Assembly: GCA_018333865.1 (NCBI GenBank)
Contig: JAGXSE010000056.1
Location: forward strand, 86,001 to 150,000
Direction of reading: 5' to 3'
Length of the DNA stretch: 64,000 bases
From: Syntrophomonadaceae bacterium
GTDB taxonomy: Bacteria; Bacillota; PH28-bin88
In this document: positions 8,684-17,009 of the stretch, in pieces
Layout: each line of letters begins with the position of its first letter
Numbering within the stretch: the stretch's first letter is position 1
Made by a program: the position numbers and the translations under genes
Notes under the pieces: generated by a model
What the model saw: the letters and a program-made list of their open reading frames with translations, nothing else
Told to the model about the DNA's origin: nothing
The model's database searches: none

Positions 8684-9876
8684 TATCGCCTCGCATTGGG
8701 TTTGGTAGGTATCGATACGATGACGGTACTTCCACTATAGTCTGATTTTGCGATTTTTAGCCCGTAAGCCTCTCCGAAATATCGTTTTAACCTTCTATCA
8801 GTACTGATAAAACCTATTCCCAGCTTGTTCTCCGGCTGACGCAAATTTTGCAATACATCTTCAGGAAAACCATTGCCATTATCCATAACAAAAATGTTAA
8901 TATCATTTTTATTTTTTCCCGCATGAATTTTTATCTTGCCCCCGTCCCTTTTCGGGGCTATACCATGGATCAAGGCATTCTCAACGATAGGTTGAATAAC
9001 CATATTTGGTATTCGATAAGGTTTAATATGATCAGCGATGTCGAGCTCATACTCTAAACGATTTTTATATCTTATCTTATGGATATATAGGTATTTCTCC
9101 ACATTGTCCATCTCGGCTCCGATGGTGTGCAGCTCGTCCTCTTGCTTTAAATTATAGCGCAGTAAATCGGAAAGACAGTAGATGAGTTCCTCTGTCGTAT
9201 GGGATTTTTCAAAATATGCGATCCGGGCAATGGAGTTTAGGGTATTAAACAAGAAATGCGGGTTAATCACCAGGGACATATTTTTTACTTCCAGATCAAG
9301 AATCTTTTTTTCCAATATTTCTTTTTCGATAGACAATCTTGCTATTACTGGATCAGTGTTATTGATGCTTTCCAAAAAGTCATGGGAAATATTCTTGGCG
9401 ATATAGTTGCAAAGTTGCTCATGAACCGCAATTTTATTTTCTTCGATAGTTTTAATCGCAGCAATTGATTTAGCGATAAATTCTGGTGCCAATTTTTTTT
9501 CTTTTGCTATCGCCGCGATGTCAATCAGATACCTTTGGTATTCGCTGTCCGGCAAATATCCCTGCGCTCCAACGACATAACCAATAATCTGGTCCTTGAT
9601 CTCGATCGGCAAAAAGATGTTTGCCATTCCGTACCGGCAGGAAAACCGGCCTCCCATACCTGGTTTTAACCTGGAGGCATAGTCTTGGCAGATCCGTGTT
9701 TCGTCTTCCTGGCAAACAAGTTTGCAAAAATCCGGAGACGGGTTGAACTCCAGCAGAATATTGCCCTCGGTGTCGATGATCTGCAATGAACTATTGGATA
9801 GGGACAATAGTCCGCTATAGCGAGAATACAGATTGGCATCCACTAAATTTTTTAATATTATGTCATTCTTGCTCAT
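8683..9876 (-). CDS. PocR-domain sensor histidine kinase (LytS/YesM type)
   Basis: Residues about 10-160 form a PocR sensory domain (LSNSSLQIIDTEG, CRYGMANIFLPIEIKDQIIGYVVGAQ) with several cysteines (FCKLVCQEDETRICQDYASR, FSCRYG). Residues about 205-397 are a His_kinase/HATPase module: NPHFLFNTLNSIARIAYF carries the phospho-His, then PNMVIQPIVENALIHGI (N box) and VMDNGNGFPEDVL (G box). No membrane segment is seen, so it is a cytosolic sensor. PocR was named for the propanediol-compartment regulator, so this kinase probably detects choline or a catabolite and drives the adjacent response regulator. Confidence 0.9.
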   Translation of the reverse strand: MSKNDIILKNLVDANLYSRYSGLLSLSNSSLQIIDTEGNILLEFNPSPDFCKLVCQEDETRICQDYASRLKPGMGGRFSCRYGMANIFLPIEIKDQIIGYVVGAQGYLPDSEYQRYLIDIAAIAKEKKLAPEFIAKSIAAIKTIEENKIAVHEQLCNYIAKNISHDFLESINNTDPVIARLSIEKEILEKKILDLEVKNMSLVINPHFLFNTLNSIARIAYFEKSHTTEELIYCLSDLLRYNLKQEDELHTIGAEMDNVEKYLYIHKIRYKNRLEYELDIADHIKPYRIPNMVIQPIVENALIHGIAPKRDGGKIKIHAGKNKNDINIFVMDNGNGFPEDVLQNLRQPENKLGIGFISTDRRLKRYFGEAYGLKIAKSDYSGSTVIVSIPTKPNARR

Positions 9877-9928
9877 AATTTTAGCCGGTTGTTCCTTTTC
9901 TAATGCCTTGAATACTTTTCAAAAAATT

Positions 9929-9957
9929 TAAATAGAATCAAGTGAATTTTAGTGCAA
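9929..9957 (-). promoter_or_regulatory. Candidate sigma-A promoter of the sensor kinase-regulator operon
   Basis: On the minus strand TTGCAC (9957-9952) and TATTTA (9934-9929) are separated by 17 bases, 52 bases before the kinase start. The -35 overlaps a palindrome TGCAAAATTGCA (9954-9965), a possible operator. Both elements are only partial matches to consensus. Confidence 0.35.
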
Positions 9958-10021
9958 AATTGCATTACTATAATACAATACCGCCAGGAAAATGTAAATA
10001 AGCTGCTCAGCGCTAGAAATT

Positions 10022-10051
10022 AAGAGGCCGCCCCATTTGAGGCGACCCCTT
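10022..10051 (-). terminator. Hairpin at the end of the microcompartment operon
   Basis: An 11-bp stem with two G-U pairs (10022-10032 with 10041-10051, 8-base loop) lies just past the last shell gene on the minus strand. Only a few T follow, so termination may be partial. Confidence 0.55.
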
Positions 10052-10069
10052 GGTACTACCGGTTTTAAC

Positions 10070-10354
10070 CTATTCTTTCCTGGCGGGGAGTATCAATTCT
10101 ACGTCCCCGTGGGGGCGAGGGATGACATGAACGGAGATTAGTTCGCCAACTCTTTGCGCAGCAGCAGCGCCGGCATCGGTAGCCGCTTTTACTGCCCCTA
10201 CATCTCCTCTTACCATTACCGTCACCAATCCACCGCCGACCAGTTCACGGCCAATCAGCTGCACATTGGCAGCCTTTACCATGGCATCTGCCGCTTCAAT
10301 AGCTCCGACCAAACCTTTGGTCTCGATTAATCCCAGGGCTTCAGACTTACTCAT
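10070..10354 (-). CDS. Hexameric BMC shell protein (PduA/EutM/CmcA type)
   Basis: This 94-residue protein is one canonical BMC domain: [28 protein letters not shown], then [19 protein letters not shown] and [11 protein letters not shown]. Such BMC-H hexamers tile the flat facets of the shell and leave a small pore for substrates. It is the last gene of the operon on the minus strand, 24 bases after pduL, with AGGAGG upstream of its ATG. Confidence 0.96.
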   Translation of the reverse strand: MSKSEALGLIETKGLVGAIEAADAMVKAANVQLIGRELVGGGLVTVMVRGDVGAVKAATDAGAAAAQRVGELISVHVIPRPHGDVELILPARKE

Positions 10355-10378
10355 TCTTACTTAATTCCTCCTAGTCTT

Positions 10379-11020
10379 TTATTTTTTGATGGTTATTGTT
10401 GAGGTTGAGGCGAGATGCATTGCATTCGCTTCTTCCGTATCAATATGAAACTCAAGGTTCGAGTCACGGCTCACTCTGATAGCAACACTGGAGTAGGTAC
10501 CGCCCCGGACTCCATCGATCTGGATTGTTACCTGCTCTCCGTCAATAACTCCAAATCTTTCTGCGTCCTCAAGGTTCATATGAATGTGGCGCATGGCCAC
10601 TACTAAACCTCTGGGAAGAAAGACGCTTCCTTTAGGGCCGATGAGGGTGATCCCCGGTGTCCCTTCCAGATCTCCAGACAGCCTTACCGGCGCAGCTATC
10701 CCTAGCTTGTAACAATCTGCATGCAGGATCTCTACTTGAGATTGGTTTCTAACTGGCCCAAGAATGCGGACATTTTCAATCGCTCCTTTTGGCCCCGCTA
10801 TCGTCACGGTTTCTTTCGCAGCAAATTGCATGGGTTGACTAAGGTCTTTTAGTTTTGTCAGTTGGTAGCCAGCTCCAAACAGGGTATCCAGGTCTGGTTG
10901 AGAAAGATGAATGTGCCGGTTTGAGATACCCACTGGAATTGAATTGGCTCTCTTTGATAAATACCCCCCCTCTTTAATAACCTCCAACAGCAGTGCTGCC
11001 AATGCGTCATACTTGCCCAC
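10379..11020 (-). CDS. pduL: Phosphate acyltransferase PduL
   Basis: This 213-residue protein belongs to the PduL family, which converts acetyl-CoA plus phosphate to acetyl-phosphate and recycles CoA inside the compartment. Two zinc-binding His motifs are present (SNRHIHLS and MRHIHMN), with the two-fold repeat GPKGAIENVRILGPVR and GDLEGTPGITLIGPKGSV. The start is GTG at 11020 after GAGGTG. The first 20 residues (YDALAALLLEVIKEGGYL) could form the amphipathic helix used as an encapsulation peptide. Confidence 0.95.
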   Translation of the reverse strand: MGKYDALAALLLEVIKEGGYLSKRANSIPVGISNRHIHLSQPDLDTLFGAGYQLTKLKDLSQPMQFAAKETVTIAGPKGAIENVRILGPVRNQSQVEILHADCYKLGIAAPVRLSGDLEGTPGITLIGPKGSVFLPRGLVVAMRHIHMNLEDAERFGVIDGEQVTIQIDGVRGGTYSSVAIRVSRDSNLEFHIDTEEANAMHLASTSTITIKK

Positions 11021-11113
11021 AACTACTGATCACCTCGGTTTTAAGCCCCTCCTTTTTTTGGTTGCTATCTGCAAAAGTTCTGCTAAAGCATAGCAATAGA
11101 CAGCTTTTTGTGA

Positions 11114-12943
11114 TCACCCCTTTTTTAGCAGTGAAACGACTTCGTTTACAATATTCAGCAAAATATCTTCCCTGATGGCGCCAGGGCTGATGGCATTTGC
11201 CCCAATGACCAACTGGGAAGGCGCGGCATTTCCGGCTAAGTCTTTAATGCCATAGGCTACACGCTTGATATTGATCAAGTGCATCGGGGTTACATTATCG
11301 GAGGTTGAGCTGCCTCCCCACGTGCCGCAACCCAGGGTAAGGGAAGGGGCCAGCCCAGTGCTTGCTCCCACTGCGCCATGGGCCGAGGGCGTATTGACCA
11401 GAATCCGGAACACAGGCTTTTCGGCAAACTTTAAGGCCATGTTCTGGTCTTCTGTATGAATGGAAAGTGTATGGCCAATACCGCCATTTTGCAAAAGTTT
11501 AATGCACAGGTCACAGGCCTCCTGCCAGTCCTTAGCGGTATAAAAGGCCAGCACAGTAGTCAATTTTTCGTATGAAAGGGGGTAATCCGGTCCTACTCCC
11601 TTTTGCTCTCCCAATAAAACTTTTGTTCCCGGGGGAATGGTGATTCCTGTGTTGTCAGCAATAACTGCCGCCGATCTCCCTACCATTTTGGGATTCATCA
11701 CATGTTCGCTGACAAACAGTTTTTTCGCCACCTTGCTTGTTTCCTCCGGGCTCATGAAATAACCGCCCTGACGCCGGAACTCCTCCACTACCTGGCTTTT
11801 GATGCAATCTTCTACAATCACCGCCTGCTCAGAGGCGCAGATGGTACCGTTGTCGAAGGTTTTGCTGAGGATGATATTCTTTACCGCCTGGGGAATATTG
11901 GCAGTCCTTTCGATAAAGGCGGGGACGTTACCTGGCCCTACACCCAATGCCGGTTTTCCAGCGCTATAGGCTGCCTTGACCATGGCCGCACCGCCGGTAG
12001 CAATGATCAGATCGACCTCATCAGATTTCATCAGTTCGTTGGTCGCTGTACTCGATGGTTTTGCGATACAACCGATGACCCGGGGCGGGGCGCCGGCTGC
12101 TACTGCCGCCTCATGCATCAGTCTTGCTGCCTGCAGGGTGCATTTCAAGGCGGAAGGATGCGGTGAAAACACAATCGCGTTCCGGGATTTAATGGCAATA
12201 ATTGACTTGTAAATGACTGTGGATGTGGGATTTGTTGAAGGAATAATTCCCATCAACAGCCCAACGGGCTCGGCAATTTCCACAATTTTGTTTATCTGAT
12301 CATCCTTGATTAACCCGACGGTTTGCATCGGCCTGATGTATTTATACAAATCAGTGGAAGCAAAACGGTTTTTAAAAACCTTGTCTTCTACCTTGCCAAA
12401 TCCAGTTTCTTCCACTGCCATTTTTGCCAAAGAAACGGCATTCTCCTCGGCTTTCTTCACCATGTTCTGGATAATCCTGTCGATCTGCCCGGCATCAAAC
12501 TTTGCCAGCACTGCCTGGGCCTGTTTGGCCTGGCGCGCCAGATCTCTGGCCTCTTGCACAGATTCCAGGTCATAATCGAAGTTTCCCGATATGCACTCTT
12601 TTTCAGCTGGCAAAATACCTGCGTCCATTTTAGTTTCCTCTTTACCGATGATAGCTTGATTAGCGCCCAGGTGGTTTGTGGCCCCTTGATCCAAAACCGC
12701 CTTTACAACTTGATAAATCAGATCGCCGCTAAGGTCATTTTTGGGGTTCTCCTGTTGTTTAAGGCCAATTTCTGCTTTATTGGGATACTCTTCTTTATTT
12801 GCGCCGTAAGAAAATTCCACCCCCAGGTCTTTGGCCAGATCCTTGGCAGCCGGTGTAATGATGGTTTGGCAGTCCAGGCAGAATATTTTTTCTCCCTTTT
12901 CTGCAGCTTCTTTTATTTCCTTGGCAGAAACCAATTTCTTCAA
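11114..12943 (-). CDS. CoA-acylating aldehyde dehydrogenase with N-terminal extension (microcompartment type)
   Basis: The start is TTG at 12943 after AGGAGGTG. Residues 1-45 (SAKEIKEAAEKGEKIFCLDC, then ITPAAKDLAKDLGVEF) look like a short domain also seen at the front of EutQ-like compartment proteins. A linker follows to about residue 110, then a full aldehyde dehydrogenase domain. The catalytic Cys is C369 in TFDNGTICASEQ, and an NAD-binding GVGPGNVPAFIE stretch is present. At 609 residues it is about 110 longer than EutE/PduP. It would oxidise acetaldehyde to acetyl-CoA, feeding PduL directly downstream. This is the catalytically intact one of two aldehyde dehydrogenase homologues in the locus. 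Confidence 0.93.
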   Translation of the reverse strand: MKKLVSAKEIKEAAEKGEKIFCLDCQTIITPAAKDLAKDLGVEFSYGANKEEYPNKAEIGLKQQENPKNDLSGDLIYQVVKAVLDQGATNHLGANQAIIGKEETKMDAGILPAEKECISGNFDYDLESVQEARDLARQAKQAQAVLAKFDAGQIDRIIQNMVKKAEENAVSLAKMAVEETGFGKVEDKVFKNRFASTDLYKYIRPMQTVGLIKDDQINKIVEIAEPVGLLMGIIPSTNPTSTVIYKSIIAIKSRNAIVFSPHPSALKCTLQAARLMHEAAVAAGAPPRVIGCIAKPSSTATNELMKSDEVDLIIATGGAAMVKAAYSAGKPALGVGPGNVPAFIERTANIPQAVKNIILSKTFDNGTICASEQAVIVEDCIKSQVVEEFRRQGGYFMSPEETSKVAKKLFVSEHVMNPKMVGRSAAVIADNTGITIPPGTKVLLGEQKGVGPDYPLSYEKLTTVLAFYTAKDWQEACDLCIKLLQNGGIGHTLSIHTEDQNMALKFAEKPVFRILVNTPSAHGAVGASTGLAPSLTLGCGTWGGSSTSDNVTPMHLINIKRVAYGIKDLAGNAAPSQLVIGANAISPGAIREDILLNIVNEVVSLLKKG

Positions 12944-12980
12944 GTTAGCACCTCCTTGGTCCTGGTGTTTCTTTTTCGAC

Positions 12981-13529
12981 TCAGTACAGTGACGACCATA
13001 ACTTTTGCGCTGGTGATGGGATAATTTCTGTAGCTACCAACATCCCCTTCTCCCCCACGATGGCTTTGCCGGCATCGATAGCCGCTTGTACAGCCGCCAC
13101 GTCTCCGGTGAAGGTGAAGCAGGCTTTGCCGCCAATCCCCCTTCCCAATCGCAGTTCCAGGGCCTGGATGCCGGCAGCCTTTAAGGCAGCATCGGCGGCC
13201 ACAATTATCGGTGCGATGGCGAAGGATTCAATAATCCCCAAAGCGCCTGTGTCTTCCGGCATAGTTGTGGCGGTAATGGCCGGGAAAACATCCTGATGGA
13301 CATGGGGAAGGATAAAACTATCGATCAGATACTCTCCCGCCGTTTCGACGCCAACACTGACAGAACTTTCAACGTCGGCAACCGATCCCCGGACGATGGC
13401 GATATATTTTCCGGGACAGACTGAAGTTGTGCTGTATACTTCCACAAAGGCTGCTTTCAGCATCCGGTCTGTCACATAAATTCCTCTGGCAATGCTTGAA
13501 AGCTCAATCATTCCTAATGCCCGATCCAT
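12981..13529 (-). CDS. pduT: Tandem-BMC trimeric shell protein, PduT type, with Fe-S cysteine
   Basis: The 182-residue protein contains two BMC domains (about 1-88 and 95-180). Cys38 lies in SVCPGKYIAIV, the same position and context as the Cys38 of PduT that holds a [4Fe-4S] cluster at the trimer pore. The second domain has GRGIGGKACFTFTGDVAAV. PduT is thought to pass electrons between the compartment and cytosol, and the gene sits next to pduS, its known partner. Confidence 0.94.
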   Translation of the reverse strand: MDRALGMIELSSIARGIYVTDRMLKAAFVEVYSTTSVCPGKYIAIVRGSVADVESSVSVGVETAGEYLIDSFILPHVHQDVFPAITATTMPEDTGALGIIESFAIAPIIVAADAALKAAGIQALELRLGRGIGGKACFTFTGDVAAVQAAIDAGKAIVGEKGMLVATEIIPSPAQKLWSSLY

Positions 13530-13530
13530 C

Positions 13531-14859
13531 CTAACCCACCCTTATCAAAATGGCGTTATCTTTCGTCTCAATCACAGTCCCGTTAAGGCTGGCATGAACT
13601 TGAGCCCCGAGGCTGTTTTCCGGTATTTTCCCAATCAGCTGTCCGGCCTTAACCTGGTCGCCCGCTGAAACAACCGGGATGGCTGGTGCACCAAGATGCT
13701 GGCCTAAAGAAATGCTGACGGTCTTAACGCGAAACTTCACCTTGGTGAGGGGCGCCGGTTTGTCGAAGGAATAAAGCCCTAATCTGGCAATCAGCCGCTT
13801 TGTTGGAATCAGTCGATCCTCTCTGGCGGTTAAAGTCGTATACTCCTTCTGTGACGGCTGATACTTTATCCCTTGTTCTGCCAGTTTTTGCTTATACTGC
13901 GCATTAACAGTTCTTGGATATAGATTAGCCTGGCAGGCGAATAATTCACACGCGTTGCATTCACAGCACAACTGAGCCGGTTTTAGCTGATTAAAATCCC
14001 CCGGATTATAGCTTAAGGCCCGGACCATTTTATGGGGCTCGATATTGTGCCCCAAAAGGTAGCGGGGACACAAGTCGGTGCACATGCGACACTGCTCGCA
14101 GGCTGTTCTGCTGATCAGCCTTGCCTGGGAAAAGCTAATCGATTTTTTGCGAATAAGAAAATGGTCCTTTTTAAGCAAGATATAGCCTTTACTTTTTTTA
14201 GTGACATGGCCATCCATATTATTCATGACCACACCCATCATTGGGCCGCCATCGATCACGGCGTAGTCATCCACCTTCTCTATTCCGCATTGTTTAAAGA
14301 GATCCCTGACAGCTACACCCACCGGGACTTTAACTGTCATCGGTTTGGGAATATCTCCGGCGATGGTGAGATAGGTTTCCGTAACCGGCTGCCCTGCCAT
14401 GGCCTGAAATATATTCAACGCTGTCTCCGGATTGATCACCACACAGCCCACTTGCAGGGGGATAGTTGCTTCCGGAACTATCCTTTTGGTCAATTCGTGC
14501 ACCAGCACCTGTTCGTCGCCCGCGGGATAGATATCCCGCAGCTCCATTACAGCCAGATAATTTGCCAGGCCTAAAGCGGCAATCCTTTCCCGCAGAAGCG
14601 TGACAGTTTCCTTATGCTTGCCTTTAATCCCAATAATGGCTTTGCTGGCCCCGATATACCTGCCCGCAGCCGTGAGGCCGCTGATGATCGCCTCAGGAAA
14701 TTGCCGCATTAACAGCTGGTCAACCCTGAGCAAAGGTTCGCATTCAGCCCCGTTTAGCAAGATATACTCTGCTTTGGCAGCAAGCTTGGCATGAGTGGGA
14801 AATCCGGCCCCTCCGGCCCCAATAACCCCTGCCTCCTTGACCATATTCAGCAGATCCAA
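13531..14859 (-). CDS. pduS: PduS/RnfC-like flavin and Fe-S electron-transfer protein
   Basis: The 442-residue protein starts with a glycine-rich nucleotide/flavin site (GVIGAGGAGFPTHAKL) and the RnfC-type LLNGAECEPLL. An SLBB-type region follows, then two ferredoxin-like clusters (CEQCRMCTDLCPRYLLG and CCECNACELFAC near residues 255-315) and a C-terminal barrel-sandwich domain. The start is TTG at 14859 after GGGGGTG. In Pdu compartments this protein reduces cobalamin. No B12 enzyme is present here, so it more likely recycles NAD(H) or feeds electrons through PduT. Confidence 0.92.
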   Translation of the reverse strand: MDLLNMVKEAGVIGAGGAGFPTHAKLAAKAEYILLNGAECEPLLRVDQLLMRQFPEAIISGLTAAGRYIGASKAIIGIKGKHKETVTLLRERIAALGLANYLAVMELRDIYPAGDEQVLVHELTKRIVPEATIPLQVGCVVINPETALNIFQAMAGQPVTETYLTIAGDIPKPMTVKVPVGVAVRDLFKQCGIEKVDDYAVIDGGPMMGVVMNNMDGHVTKKSKGYILLKKDHFLIRKKSISFSQARLISRTACEQCRMCTDLCPRYLLGHNIEPHKMVRALSYNPGDFNQLKPAQLCCECNACELFACQANLYPRTVNAQYKQKLAEQGIKYQPSQKEYTTLTAREDRLIPTKRLIARLGLYSFDKPAPLTKVKFRVKTVSISLGQHLGAPAIPVVSAGDQVKAGQLIGKIPENSLGAQVHASLNGTVIETKDNAILIRVG

Positions 14860-14876
14860 GTTATTGCACCCCCAGC

Positions 14877-15137
14877 TTAAAACGTGCAGTCTTCATCGAT
14901 GATTCCTACTATAATGGCATCAACCGGCGCGTCATCCCGGTCCAGCATTTTGCGGGCCGAGCTGCCGGTGCAGACCAACACGCGCTCGCCAATACCAGCA
15001 CCAATTGTATCCGCAGCAATCAATAGCCGCCCGGCATCAATTCCGCCGATCACCTCCACCAGCATGAACTTCAGGCCTTTCAGGGACTCGGCTTTTCTTG
15101 TGGCCCAGATATTATCAATTACCTTGGCTGTGATCAT
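14877..15137 (-). CDS. BMC vertex protein (EutN/CcmL family)
   Basis: This 86-residue protein is a bacterial microcompartment vertex pentamer subunit: ITAKVIDNIWATRKAESLKGLKF, then RLLIAADTIGAGIGERVLVCTGSSAR and VDAIIVGIIDE. I use the ATG at 15137; a TTG lies one codon upstream. It is the only vertex protein visible in the locus, so it would cap all corners. Confidence 0.95.
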   Translation of the reverse strand: MITAKVIDNIWATRKAESLKGLKFMLVEVIGGIDAGRLLIAADTIGAGIGERVLVCTGSSARKMLDRDDAPVDAIIVGIIDEDCTF

Positions 15138-15143
15138 CAAACA

Positions 15144-15443
15144 TCACCTTTTTTCCTGCTTCAATTTATATTGAATCTCCTTGATCGCTGCCTCAACCGA
15201 TGCCGTATCGCCAAAGACGGCGATCATGATCAGATTCTGCGGGCAAGAGCCTTTGATATCTTCTACTGTCACCCCCGCCGCCTTTTCGGCGATATCGGCG
15301 GCAAAAACCATATCAATCAGCCGCCCCTGGATCAGACCTACAGCATCATAATTGCTGACGGGAGTTGTTGGCAGCGAGCCTTTGCGGCGCAAAAGCATCT
15401 CCATGGCCCCCTTGGAAGGGGATTTTATGATGCGGTACTCCAT
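15144..15443 (-). CDS. Circularly permuted BMC shell protein, GrpU-like, with GSCPQ motif
   Basis: This 99-residue protein begins with YRIIKSPSKGAMEMLLRRKG, then DAVGLIQGRLIDMVFAADIAEKAAGV, then GSCPQNLIMIAVFGDTASVEAA. The order of elements differs from canonical BMC domains and matches the permuted shell proteins of glycyl-radical compartments. The Cys in GSCPQN (residue 67 from this ATG) sits where PduT has its CPG cluster motif. GrpU proteins are reported to bind an Fe-S cluster at the pore, so the same is likely here. A TTG two codons upstream is an alternative start. Confidence 0.85.
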   Translation of the reverse strand: MEYRIIKSPSKGAMEMLLRRKGSLPTTPVSNYDAVGLIQGRLIDMVFAADIAEKAAGVTVEDIKGSCPQNLIMIAVFGDTASVEAAIKEIQYKLKQEKR

Positions 15444-15461
15444 TGACAAAATCCCTCCTAG

Positions 15462-16298
15462 CTAGAGGATCTCCCTCGTGCAGTTAAGCGCGATCCCCAG
15501 AGGTGTCACAAACATCGGATTCTTTGGCTTATAGGTGGGGAGACTGGTCTTATTTGCGATAATCTTTTCAATCCCCTCCAGGCAACAGGTCCCGCCTACC
15601 AGATAGATCTCCTTGACCGGGTATTTACCGGTATGGCGGGTGATAATAGAGGAGACTTTTTCAATAACTGGCAACAATACGGGCGTCAGTTCCCGGTGGT
15701 TTTTGCTGTCCCGCTTGTAGAGCTCTGCCTCTTCAAAGCTTAGTTTGTAAGCGCCGGCAATGACCAGAGAAAAGTGGGTGCCGCCGGTAGGCTCATCCGC
15801 CACATATATCACCTTGCCGTCTTTAAAGATGGCAATTCCTGTGGTACCGCCCCCGACATCGACTATCACACCGTCTTCAATCCGGAGCACAGCATTTGCT
15901 GCCGTCGGCTCATCCAACAGACTGGTAATTTCGAAACCAGCCCCCTGTACAACATGTTTGATGGTGCCGGAATCAAGTTCGAAGGTCCCCGGGGGAAGGG
16001 CAGCAGCAGCATAAATCAGATCGACGCCAAGCTTATTTTCCAGCTCTTGCTTTAATTCTTTGACAATGCGGATGGCGCCGATATAGTCCACGACCATGCC
16101 GTCTTTAACCACGCCGGCGTAACGATAGGCCCCCGCAACCGGCCGGTAGTTCTCATCTAACACCGCCAGAACAACATAGGTTGTCCCCAGGTCTACACCG
16201 GTATAATAGACAGAGGATTGATGCAGTTTCGGCTCTTTTATCGCTTGTTCAAAGTCTCGCACCAGTTCCTCGCAATAACTAAAGCGCTCGCCAGCCAT
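15462..16298 (-). CDS. eutJ: EutJ-like Hsp70-fold ATPase of the microcompartment locus
   Basis: I place the start at ATG 16298, which follows AGAGGAGGAAAG; the frame runs on upstream into repeat DNA. The 278-residue protein has actin/Hsp70 phosphate loops (YTGVDLGTTYVVLAVLDE, GVIVDVGGGTTGIAIFKDG) and an adenosine loop (IYLVGGTCCLEGIEKII). EutJ is thought to act as a chaperone for compartment assembly or enzyme reactivation. Its length is normal for EutJ. Confidence 0.93.
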   Translation of the reverse strand: MAGERFSYCEELVRDFEQAIKEPKLHQSSVYYTGVDLGTTYVVLAVLDENYRPVAGAYRYAGVVKDGMVVDYIGAIRIVKELKQELENKLGVDLIYAAAALPPGTFELDSGTIKHVVQGAGFEITSLLDEPTAANAVLRIEDGVIVDVGGGTTGIAIFKDGKVIYVADEPTGGTHFSLVIAGAYKLSFEEAELYKRDSKNHRELTPVLLPVIEKVSSIITRHTGKYPVKEIYLVGGTCCLEGIEKIIANKTSLPTYKPKNPMFVTPLGIALNCTREIL

Positions 16299-16625
16299 AA
16301 CTTTCCTCCTCTGCTTTTTAAGGAATGGGGACACACCTGCTGAAGCTTTGGCTATTCTTTTGGGACAGGAATGTCCCCGAATAATGGAATGGGGACACAC
16401 CATTCAGGAGGCAGGTGGCAGGAGGTAGGAGCCGGAATGTTTGGGTAACAAAGCCGTTTACCCATCATGTCTCCAGCTTCTTGTTTCTTCCTGTTCCTGC
16501 TTTTAACCTCTTGCCTCTTGAACTGGACAGGAATGTCCCCGAATAATGGAATGGGGACACACCTGCTGAAGTCTGGGCTATTTTTTTGGGACAGGAATGT
16601 CCCCAATTAAGAATTCGCCGCCTGT
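16299..16625. repeat. Repeat-rich intergenic region inside the microcompartment locus
   Basis: There is no gene here. A 57-base unit starting GGAATGGGGACACACCTGCT is present at 16322-16378 and again at 16548-16604, and a shorter piece at 16385-16402. Each full unit ends in the palindrome GGGACAGGAATGTCCC. The piece between (about 16400-16525) is a purine/pyrimidine-biased stretch with no visible coding potential. The insertion separates eutS/pduU from eutJ in an otherwise tight operon. Confidence 0.85.
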
Positions 16626-16955
16626 TCAGGTACGGGTAATTTTTGCAGGCGTGAAGCCTAACAGCTTCTCTAAAATGTCATTGATGGCAATCATGGCCGC
16701 CTCTACGCTTGCCACATCACCGGTTATGATCAGCGCCCCGGTAAAGCGATCAAGAAAGCCGATCTCGGCGCTGGATGCTTTGGTAGCAATATCTGCGGCA
16801 ATGATCGCCGCCTCGTTGGGTGTCAGGGTTGCAATCCCAATGGCACCCTTTTCTTCCATCCCCAAGCTTTCATAGATGTCCTTGGCCGGGGCGGCAATGA
16901 TATGGGCCAGGGTGACTTGCTTGCCTGGCACAGATTCCTGGATTATTCTTTTCAT
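16626..16955 (-). CDS. Permuted BMC shell protein, EutS/PduU type
   Basis: The protein matches EutS/PduU along its length (KRIIQESVPGKQVTLAHIIAAP, then GAIGIATLTPNEAAIIAADIATKA, IGFLDRFTGALIITGDVASVE, LLGFTPAKITRT). I prefer the ATG at 16955 (109 residues), which has GGAG eight bases upstream and matches EutS; an in-frame ATG at 16979 adds eight residues. These shell proteins form bent hexamers with a plugged pore and help shape facet edges. Confidence 0.93.
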   Translation of the reverse strand: MKRIIQESVPGKQVTLAHIIAAPAKDIYESLGMEEKGAIGIATLTPNEAAIIAADIATKASSAEIGFLDRFTGALIITGDVASVEAAMIAINDILEKLLGFTPAKITRT

Positions 16956-17009
16956 GTCAAATTCTCCGGCTCCGCCCATAATAGCCCCCCCATTGTTGAC
17001 AAAAAGCCA

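Noticed and set aside
12323..13024. Long plus-strand ORF (233 codons) opposite the aldehyde dehydrogenase
   Set aside because: It lies antisense to a well-supported gene, has no ribosome site or recognisable domain, and its composition mirrors the minus-strand gene.
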